This document shows positions 1-6,897 of a DNA stretch of 6,897 nucleotides, piece by piece. Under the pieces are notes generated by a model. It did not search any database. It saw nothing but the letters and a program-made list of their open reading frames with translations, and was not told the origin of the DNA. The DNA is from Phenylobacterium sp. (GTDB lineage Bacteria > Pseudomonadota > Alphaproteobacteria > Caulobacterales > Caulobacteraceae): positions 1-6,897 of the forward strand of contig JAHUZY010000418.1 of NCBI GenBank assembly GCA_019264505.1, written 5' to 3'. The position numbers and the translations under genes are program-made. The first letter of the stretch is position 1; every line of letters starts with the position of its first letter.

Positions 1-2609
<2,609 letters not shown>

Positions 2610-2617
2610 CGTCCCAC

Positions 2618-4618
2618 TCATCCCGTCACTTGGCTGAAATCCGCCACGCGCCCCATGGCGTCGCGGACCTGGCTCAGAAGCCGCAGGCGGTTGTCCCGTT
2701 CTGCGGGGTCTTCAGCATTCACCAGCACTTGCTCGAAAAACGCGTCCACAGGGCCGCGCAGACCCGACAGGGCCTGCATCGCGGCCACGAAATCCTCGTC
2801 GGCCAGGGCCTGCGCCACCTGCGGCTCCACCCCGGCCAGGGCCGCCACCAGGGCGAGTTCGGCCTGCGGCGCGCCATCCATGGCGATCGCCGGGCCAGAG
2901 GGCATGGCGCCCTTCTTTTCCTCGGCCTTGAGGATATTGGTCGCCCGCTTGTAGCCGGCCAGCAGATTCGCCCCGTCCTCGGTGGTCAGGAAGCCATCCA
3001 GGGCCTCGACCCGGGCCACGATCCGCACCAGATCGTCGTCGCCGAGGGCGAAGACCGCGTCCACCAGATCATGCCGCTTGCCCTGGTCGCGCAGCAGGAC
3101 CTTCAGGCGATCGGCGAAGAAGGCCACCAGATCGTCGCCGGCCAGCTCTCGAAGGGGCAGGCGGATGCCGCCCTCGAGCACGATGCGGATCACGCCGAGC
3201 GCCGAGCGGCGCAGGGCGTAGGGATCGCGCGAGCCCGTGGGCTTTTCGTCGATGCCGAAGAAGCCGGTCAGGCTGTCGAGCTTGTCGGCCAGGGCGAGCG
3301 CCGCGCCCACGGGGCCGGCCGGCAAGGCGTCGCTGGGTCCCTGCGGCTTGTAGTGATCGCGAATGGCGGCGGCCACATCGGCCGGCAGACCCTCGGCCTG
3401 GGCGTAGTAGCCGCCCATCAGGCCCTGCAGCTCAGGGAATTCGCCGACCATGCCGGTGACCAGGTCAGCCTTGGCCAGGCGGGCGGCCTGGTCCGCGGCG
3501 TCTGGATCGGCGCCGACACGGGGGGCCAGGCTGCGGGCGAGGTCGGTGATGCGCGCCACACGGTCGGACATGGCGCCCAGCTTGGCGTGGAAGGTGACGC
3601 CCTTCAGCTTCTCCAGCCGGTCTTCCAGCCGCAGCTTGCGGTCCTCGTCCCAGAAGAAGCGGGCGTCTGACAGCCGCGCCGACAGCACCTTGGCGTTGCC
3701 CGCGGCGATGGCCGCGCCGCCATCGGCGGCCTGGATATTCGCCACGGTGATGAAGTGGGGCGCGAGCCCTCCGGTCGCCGGGTCGCGCACCGCGAAGTAC
3801 TTCTGGTGCGTGCGCATGGAGGTGCGGATCACCTCGGGGGGCAGATCGAGGAAGTCGGGGTCCATGTCGCCGAGGACAGGCGTCGGCCATTCGGCGAGGC
3901 CGGCGACCTCGTTCAGCAGGCCCTCGTCCTCCACCAGCTCCAGATTGCGGGCGAAGCAGAGGGTGCGGGCGGCGTCCAGGATGCGCGCCTTGCGCTCTTC
4001 CACATCCAGCACGACGAAATGGGCCGCCAGGCTGTCGCGATAGGTGTCGAAGTCCTTCACGCGGAAGGGCTGGGCCTTGCCCATGAAGCGATGGCCCTCG
4101 GTGACGTCGCCGCTCTCGATCCCATCGATGGAGACCGGCACGACCGTCCCGTCGAACAGGCAGACGATCCGCTTGAGCGGCCGGACCCAGCGCAGGGTCC
4201 CCCGTCCCCAGGTCATGGACTTGGGCCAGGGGAAGTTGCGCACGATGGCCTCGACCATCTCGGCGACGATCTCCGGCGTCGGCCGCCCCTTGCGTTCGAT
4301 CTTGGCGAACCAGACCCCGTCCTGCTCAACCAGCTGGTCCATCGTCAGGCCGGTGGACCGCAGAAAGCCCTCCATGGCCTTTTCCGGCGAGCCGACCCGG
4401 GGGCCTTTGCGCTCTTCGGTGCGGTCGGCCTGGGCTTCGGGCAGGCCCTCGATCACCAGGGTCAGGCGACGGGGGCCGGCGAAGGCGGTCATGGCCTCGG
4501 GCAGGAAGCCCTGCTCGGCCAGGCGCTCACGGGCCATACGCTCCAGGTCGCGGGCGGCCTGAACCTGCATGCGCGCAGGGATCTCTTCGGAGAAGAGCTC
4601 GAGAAGCAGTTGAGGCAT
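2618..4618 (-). CDS. glyS: Glycyl-tRNA synthetase beta subunit
   Basis: This is the beta subunit of the bacterial heterotetrameric (alpha2beta2) glycyl-tRNA synthetase, a cytoplasmic enzyme that charges tRNA-Gly. Beta mainly binds tRNA, while the aminoacylation site is in alpha (glyQ, two genes upstream). The 666-residue length is close to the 689 of E. coli GlyS. Family marks are the N-terminal [14 protein letters not shown] (4-17), FAGPRRLTL (46-54), WPKSMTWG (131-138), [13 protein letters not shown] (265-277) and [14 protein letters not shown] (313-326). Further marks are the HD-like segment [17 protein letters not shown] (383-399), [12 protein letters not shown] (445-456) and RDPYALRR (464-471). 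A DALR-type anticodon-binding helical region closes the protein (about 545-655, with [11 protein letters not shown] at 627-637). The start is supported by GGAG seven bases upstream and by the TAATG overlap with the preceding gene. Its TGA overlaps an alternative ppdK start. Confidence 0.97.
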   Translation of the reverse strand: MPQLLLELFSEEIPARMQVQAARDLERMARERLAEQGFLPEAMTAFAGPRRLTLVIEGLPEAQADRTEERKGPRVGSPEKAMEGFLRSTGLTMDQLVEQDGVWFAKIERKGRPTPEIVAEMVEAIVRNFPWPKSMTWGRGTLRWVRPLKRIVCLFDGTVVPVSIDGIESGDVTEGHRFMGKAQPFRVKDFDTYRDSLAAHFVVLDVEERKARILDAARTLCFARNLELVEDEGLLNEVAGLAEWPTPVLGDMDPDFLDLPPEVIRTSMRTHQKYFAVRDPATGGLAPHFITVANIQAADGGAAIAAGNAKVLSARLSDARFFWDEDRKLRLEDRLEKLKGVTFHAKLGAMSDRVARITDLARSLAPRVGADPDAADQAARLAKADLVTGMVGEFPELQGLMGGYYAQAEGLPADVAAAIRDHYKPQGPSDALPAGPVGAALALADKLDSLTGFFGIDEKPTGSRDPYALRRSALGVIRIVLEGGIRLPLRELAGDDLVAFFADRLKVLLRDQGKRHDLVDAVFALGDDDLVRIVARVEALDGFLTTEDGANLLAGYKRATNILKAEEKKGAMPSGPAIAMDGAPQAELALVAALAGVEPQVAQALADEDFVAAMQALSGLRGPVDAFFEQVLVNAEDPAERDNRLRLLSQVRDAMGRVADFSQVTG

Positions 4619-5127
4619 TACTGGACTCCGGCCTCAAGCGGTTCGGGTGCAAAGAGCGCAAGACCTTCGGCGCGCTGCGCAGCGTTCCAACGATCCATCA
4701 TCGCGCGGCTGGTGAAGTGCCCATAGAGCTTGCCGCCCTTCTCGTACTGCCAGTCGCTGATCTGCTCGTCCTTGAACGTCACGGGCGATCCCGCCTGGAG
4801 ACGCCCAAGATCGTGGGGCGTGTTGGCGAGCCGACCGCGGCCGCCATCGGCTTCACGCACCACATCGACCACCCAGATGTGCTCTTCGTTGCCAGGGGTG
4901 ACCGTAGGAAGGCCCACCTTCAGGGCGAACGCGCTGTAGCCCTCAGGCTCTGCCGCGTGAAGCCGCCAGAAAATCGGCAGGGTCTCGCGCGCCTTGGCGG
5001 TCGCAGCCAGGACGACCGGATCGTCCTCAGCCGTGAAGACCATTTCTTCGCTCTCGGGCCGCGCCTCGGCGCCGCCAGCGACCGTCATCATCAGCCCAGC
5101 GCAGACGGCCAGCAGGACGGGCCTCAT
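4618..5127 (-). CDS. Exported DUF2314-like protein encoded between glyQ and glyS
   Basis: The function is unknown. The 169-residue product begins with a Sec-type signal peptide: [19 protein letters not shown] is a short charged start plus hydrophobic core, followed by an AEA motif with likely cleavage after residue 22. The only N-terminal Cys (9) is inside the core and not in a lipobox, so a soluble periplasmic protein is more likely than a lipoprotein. The mature part resembles the DUF2314 family (which I recall includes E. coli YegJ): [12 protein letters not shown] (45-56), FALKVGLPT (67-75), EEHIWVVDV (81-89), GRLANTP (98-104), [19 protein letters not shown] (123-141). Family assignment is from memory of this pattern. 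The start is fixed by AAGGGGG six bases upstream and by the ATGA overlap with glyQ; the stop overlaps glyS as TAATG. An exported protein in a tRNA synthetase operon is unexpected, and no role in charging can be inferred. Confidence 0.88.
   Translation of the reverse strand: MRPVLLAVCAGLMMTVAGGAEARPESEEMVFTAEDDPVVLAATAKARETLPIFWRLHAAEPEGYSAFALKVGLPTVTPGNEEHIWVVDVVREADGGRGRLANTPHDLGRLQAGSPVTFKDEQISDWQYEKGGKLYGHFTSRAMMDRWNAAQRAEGLALFAPEPLEAGVQ
4626..4629 (-). promoter_or_regulatory. Ribosome binding site of glyS
   Basis: GGAG lies seven bases before the glyS ATG, inside the last codons of the DUF2314-like gene. The upstream gene's TAA shares its last A with the ATG (TAATG), an arrangement typical of termination-reinitiation coupling. 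It supports the 4618 start. Confidence 0.65.
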
Positions 5128-6026
5128 GCGTTGCCCCCTTCATTGGCCACCCAGGCCTCGGCGCACATCTTGGTCAGGTCGCGGATGCGGCCGATATAGC
5201 TCTGGCGCTCGGCCACCGCGATGGCGCCGCGGGCGTCCATCAGGTTGAACAGGTGGCTGGCCTTGAGCACGTGGTCATAGGCCGGCAGGACGATGGCCTG
5301 GCCCTGCGGCCCCTTCATCGCCAGCAGGCGCGGGACCTGGATCTCCATGTCCTCGAACTGGCGCTTCAAGGTGGCCACGTCATAGCCGTCGAAATTGGCT
5401 TTCGACTGCTGGCGCTCGTTCTCCAGGAACACCTCGCCATAGGTCATGGGCGCAGGCCCGTCCGGATCATTGAAGGCCAGATCGGTGAAATGGTCGACGC
5501 CCTGCAGATACATGGCCAGCCGTTCCAGCCCGTAGGTGAGTTCGCCGGCCACCGGCCAGACGTCCACGCCCCCCACCTGCTGGAAGTAGGTGTACTGAGT
5601 CACCTCCATACCATCGCACCAGACTTCCCAGCCCAGACCCCAGGCGCCCACGGTGGGGTTCTCCCAGTCGTCCTCGACGAAACGGATGTCGTGCAGGCGG
5701 GTGTCGAGGCCGATGGCCTCCAGGCTGCCCAGATAGAGATCCTGCAGGTCGTCCGGGTTCGGCTTCAGGATCACCTGATACTGGTAGTAGTGCTGCAGGC
5801 GGTTGGGGTTCTCCCCATAGCGGCCGTCCGCCGGGCGGCGAGAAGGCTGCACATAGGCCGCCCGCCACGGCTTTGGACCGAGCGCGCGCAGCACCGTGGC
5901 CGGGTGAAGCGTGCCCGCTCCCACCTCGACGTCGTGCGGCTGCAGGATCACGCAACCCTGGCGGCTCCAATAGTCATGGAGTTTCAGGATCAGGCCCTGA
6001 AACGAGAGCGGTTTTTCTGAGGACAT
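5124..6026 (-). CDS. glyQ: Glycyl-tRNA synthetase alpha subunit
   Basis: This is the catalytic alpha subunit of heterotetrameric glycyl-tRNA synthetase, a class II enzyme that activates glycine with ATP and transfers it to tRNA-Gly in the cytoplasm together with GlyS. The 300 residues match the usual length (E. coli 303). Visible family marks are [17 protein letters not shown] (9-25), [16 protein letters not shown] (37-52), and the motif 2 region [19 protein letters not shown] (58-76) continuing into [12 protein letters not shown]. Next come the glycine-pocket segment [20 protein letters not shown] (116-135), [14 protein letters not shown] (140-153) and motif 3 [13 protein letters not shown] (161-173). 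The start aligns with known GlyQ N-termini, and the next in-frame Met is far inside, so 6026 is secure despite the lack of a Shine-Dalgarno sequence. It is the first gene of the compact operon; its TGA overlaps the next ATG. The upstream gap holds a terminator and a candidate promoter that overlap. Confidence 0.98.
   Translation of the reverse strand: MSSEKPLSFQGLILKLHDYWSRQGCVILQPHDVEVGAGTLHPATVLRALGPKPWRAAYVQPSRRPADGRYGENPNRLQHYYQYQVILKPNPDDLQDLYLGSLEAIGLDTRLHDIRFVEDDWENPTVGAWGLGWEVWCDGMEVTQYTYFQQVGGVDVWPVAGELTYGLERLAMYLQGVDHFTDLAFNDPDGPAPMTYGEVFLENERQQSKANFDGYDVATLKRQFEDMEIQVPRLLAMKGPQGQAIVLPAYDHVLKASHLFNLMDARGAIAVAERQSYIGRIRDLTKMCAEAWVANEGGNA
5134..5140 (-). promoter_or_regulatory. Ribosome binding site of the DUF2314-like gene
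   Basis: AAGGGGG sits six bases before the ATG at 5127, within the final codons of glyQ. It supports the ATG that overlaps the glyQ TGA as ATGA and argues that this gene is actively translated and not an accidental frame. Confidence 0.65.
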
Positions 6027-6046
6027 CTGGGCTGATTTGCAGGCGC

Positions 6047-6079
6047 AAAAAAAGTCGGCGGACCATAGGGCCCGCCGAC
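6047..6079 (-). terminator. Intrinsic terminator after the exported low-complexity protein gene
   Basis: Read on the minus strand, an 11-base-pair stem (arms 6069-6079 and 6054-6064, GUCGGCGG... with one G-U pair) closes a four-base CUAU loop and is followed directly by seven U residues (6047-6053). It lies 25 bases after the TGA of the 6105-6638 gene. The plus strand has no T-run after the dyad, so it works in one direction only. It ends 20 bases before the glyQ ATG. Confidence 0.88.
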
Positions 6080-6090
6080 CTGTGCATCAA
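6062..6090 (-). promoter_or_regulatory. Candidate sigma70-type promoter of glyQ, overlapping the terminator
   Basis: On the minus strand TTGATG (6085-6090) and TATGGT (6062-6067) are separated by exactly 17 bases. Each matches four of six positions of TTGACA and TATAAT. The -10 box covers the loop and the inner part of one arm of the terminator stem. Transcription would start near 6055, giving a leader of about 28 bases lacking most of the hairpin, so it would not be self-terminated. The match to the Caulobacter housekeeping -10 consensus is poor, so this stays tentative. Confidence 0.35.
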
Positions 6091-6104
6091 GCGCGCGGCG
6101 AAGA

Positions 6105-6638
6105 TCAGTTGCCGCTGGGTTCCGTCATCTTGCCGGCCCGCGACTGGGGCTCGCCATACTTGGCCCGATTTTCCTCCGTGTCCGGGATCGGACCATTGGT
6201 GGTCACCTGAGCGCCGGTGGTGCTGGAGACCATAGTCCCCATGGAGCCGGCCGACTGGGCCTCGGTGTTCATCTGGCCCTGACCGCTCGCGCTCATGCTG
6301 GTGTCCGCCGACATGCCGCCGCTGTTTACGGAGGCGCTGTTTTGCGTCGAGCCTTGCATGGCGCCCTGCGCGTTGACCGCGTCGTCCTCCATGGCGGTGG
6401 AGCTGGTGATCTGGCCCCCCGGCAGATTGGTGCGACCGGCGTCCGCGCCCGTGGGACGGGTCGAATCAACCGATGGCAGGCCGGTGCTGGACCGGGTGTG
6501 ATCGGCGGGGCCGCTGACGGCGCCTGCGGCCTGGCCGGACAGATCGCCGGTCAGGCTGCCCGAGGCGGTCTGGGCGTGGGCGGCGGACGCCACGAGGAGG
6601 GCGGCCGCCGAGGTCGAAAGAACAAGCTTGAGGTTCAT
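6105..6638 (-). CDS. Exported low-complexity protein with conserved C-terminal tail, unknown function
   Basis: I do not recognise a characterised family. The 177-residue product starts with a clear signal peptide: Lys4, a hydrophobic core (LVLSTSAAALLVASA), then AHA-Q, with cleavage expected after residue 22. The mature protein is very rich in Ser, Thr, Gly, Ala, Gln and Met, has no Cys and no predicted membrane segment, and is probably disordered (for example MSADTSMSASGQGQMN). The last 30 residues differ in style: PIPDT-x-ENRA-x-YG, then P-x-S-x-AGK-x-T and a terminal Asn. The same tail ends the protein encoded just upstream, so the two are paralogues. AAGGA eight bases before the ATG supports the start. 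The gene follows its paralogue by 57 bases, perhaps in one transcript, and is closed by the terminator before glyQ. A periplasmic or envelope location is inferred from the signal peptide only. Confidence 0.82.
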   Translation of the reverse strand: MNLKLVLSTSAAALLVASAAHAQTASGSLTGDLSGQAAGAVSGPADHTRSSTGLPSVDSTRPTGADAGRTNLPGGQITSSTAMEDDAVNAQGAMQGSTQNSASVNSGGMSADTSMSASGQGQMNTEAQSAGSMGTMVSSTTGAQVTTNGPIPDTEENRAKYGEPQSRAGKMTEPSGN

Positions 6639-6646
6639 TGCTGGAT

Positions 6647-6651
6647 TCCTT
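6647..6651 (-). promoter_or_regulatory. Ribosome binding site of the 6105-6638 gene
   Basis: AAGGA lies eight bases before the ATG at 6638. It selects this start, which is also the one that yields an intact signal peptide. The rest of the 57-base gap back to the upstream stop shows no convincing promoter or terminator, only a weak dyad (GCAGG/CCTGC) without a T-run. Confidence 0.7.
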
Positions 6652-6695
6652 GGGTTTGGTCGTACCGCAGGTCCCCCCAGCGCCCTGCCATTGGG

Positions 6696-6897
6696 TTAGT
6701 TGCTCTCAGCGGCGGTGCGTTTACCGGCGTTGGAAAGCGGTGCGCCGTAGGCGGCGCGGTTTTCCGGAGTGTCCGGAATGGGTTGCATCTGAGTGGCCGA
6801 GAGGCTCGCCGAGGTGTCGCTGGCGGCGCCCGTGGGGGCCATTTCGGTCGACGGCTCCGTCATCTCGCTGGAGGCGCCCTGAGCCGGAGCTTCCGTC
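6696..6897 (-). CDS. Paralogous low-complexity protein, C-terminal part only (5' end outside the window)
   Basis: The last 66 codons of a gene entering from the right edge end at TAA (6696-6698). The visible part is a Ser/Thr/Ala/Glu/Met-rich stretch (such as SSEMTEPSTEMAPTG) followed by a tail matching the end of the neighbouring 177-residue protein: PIPDT, ENRA, YG, P-x-S and AGK-x-T occur in the same order and spacing, with 18 identities over the last 30 residues by hand alignment and both ending in Asn. This conservation in a single frame is the main evidence that it is a real gene. The N-terminus is not visible, so a signal peptide is only expected by analogy. Function is unknown. No terminator follows it, so it may be co-transcribed with the next gene. 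Confidence 0.75.
   Translation of the reverse strand, partial: TEAPAQGASSEMTEPSTEMAPTGAASDTSASLSATQMQPIPDTPENRAAYGAPLSNAGKRTAAESN

Noticed and set aside
2630..4726. Plus-strand open frames of 346 and 323 codons opposite glyS
   Set aside because: They lie antisense to a full-length, well-conserved GlyS, show no family motifs, and have the same shadow composition.
5253..6020. A 255-codon plus-strand open frame opposite glyQ
   Set aside because: glyQ on the minus strand has all of its class II motifs, while this frame has none and is a codon-bias shadow.
6027..6104. A T-box or glycine riboswitch controlling glyQ
   Set aside because: The gap is only 78 bases and is mostly a simple terminator hairpin. 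There is no room for, or sign of, a T-box specifier/antiterminator or a glycine aptamer. T-boxes on glyQS are known mainly from Firmicutes.
6639..6695. A terminator between the two low-complexity protein genes
   Set aside because: The GCAGG/CCTGC dyad has only five pairs, a long G-rich loop and no following T-run.

Overview
The window is GC-rich, gene-dense bacterial DNA in which every supported gene lies on the minus strand, so the biological order runs from the right end to the left. Gene content and codon use (almost no TTA, CTA or TCA codons) suggest an alphaproteobacterium. The split alpha/beta glycyl-tRNA synthetase next to a pyruvate phosphate dikinase, with Ala/Ser/Thr-rich exported proteins upstream, fits Caulobacteraceae (Caulobacter or Phenylobacterium type). 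That placement is inferred from gene content and remembered protein style, not from a database search.

Right end (about 6105-6897): two adjacent genes for small, low-complexity proteins. The first is cut by the window edge. The second is complete and has a clear signal peptide. They are paralogues, sharing a C-terminal tail of about 30 residues while the rest is variable and rich in Ser, Thr, Gly and Ala. A strong intrinsic terminator follows the second gene.

Middle and left (1-6026): a tightly packed set in the order glyQ, a gene for an exported DUF2314-like protein, glyS and ppdK. glyQ and glyS encode the two subunits of one enzyme, glycyl-tRNA synthetase. The DUF2314-like gene sits between them with overlapping stop and start codons on both sides (ATGA and TAATG). 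ppdK begins at or within 12 bases of the glyS stop and runs off the left edge, missing roughly its last 20-25 codons. The layout implies one polycistronic mRNA with translational coupling. Glycyl-tRNA synthetase releases AMP and pyrophosphate, and PPDK running from PEP to pyruvate consumes both, so a metabolic link is conceivable but unproven.

The most unusual spot is the 78-base gap before glyQ. The upstream gene's terminator ends only 20 bases before the glyQ ATG, glyQ has no visible Shine-Dalgarno sequence, and a plausible promoter overlaps the terminator hairpin. No RNA genes, CRISPR arrays, insertion sequences or attachment sites were seen. Long plus-strand open frames opposite ppdK and glyS are shadows produced by codon bias.
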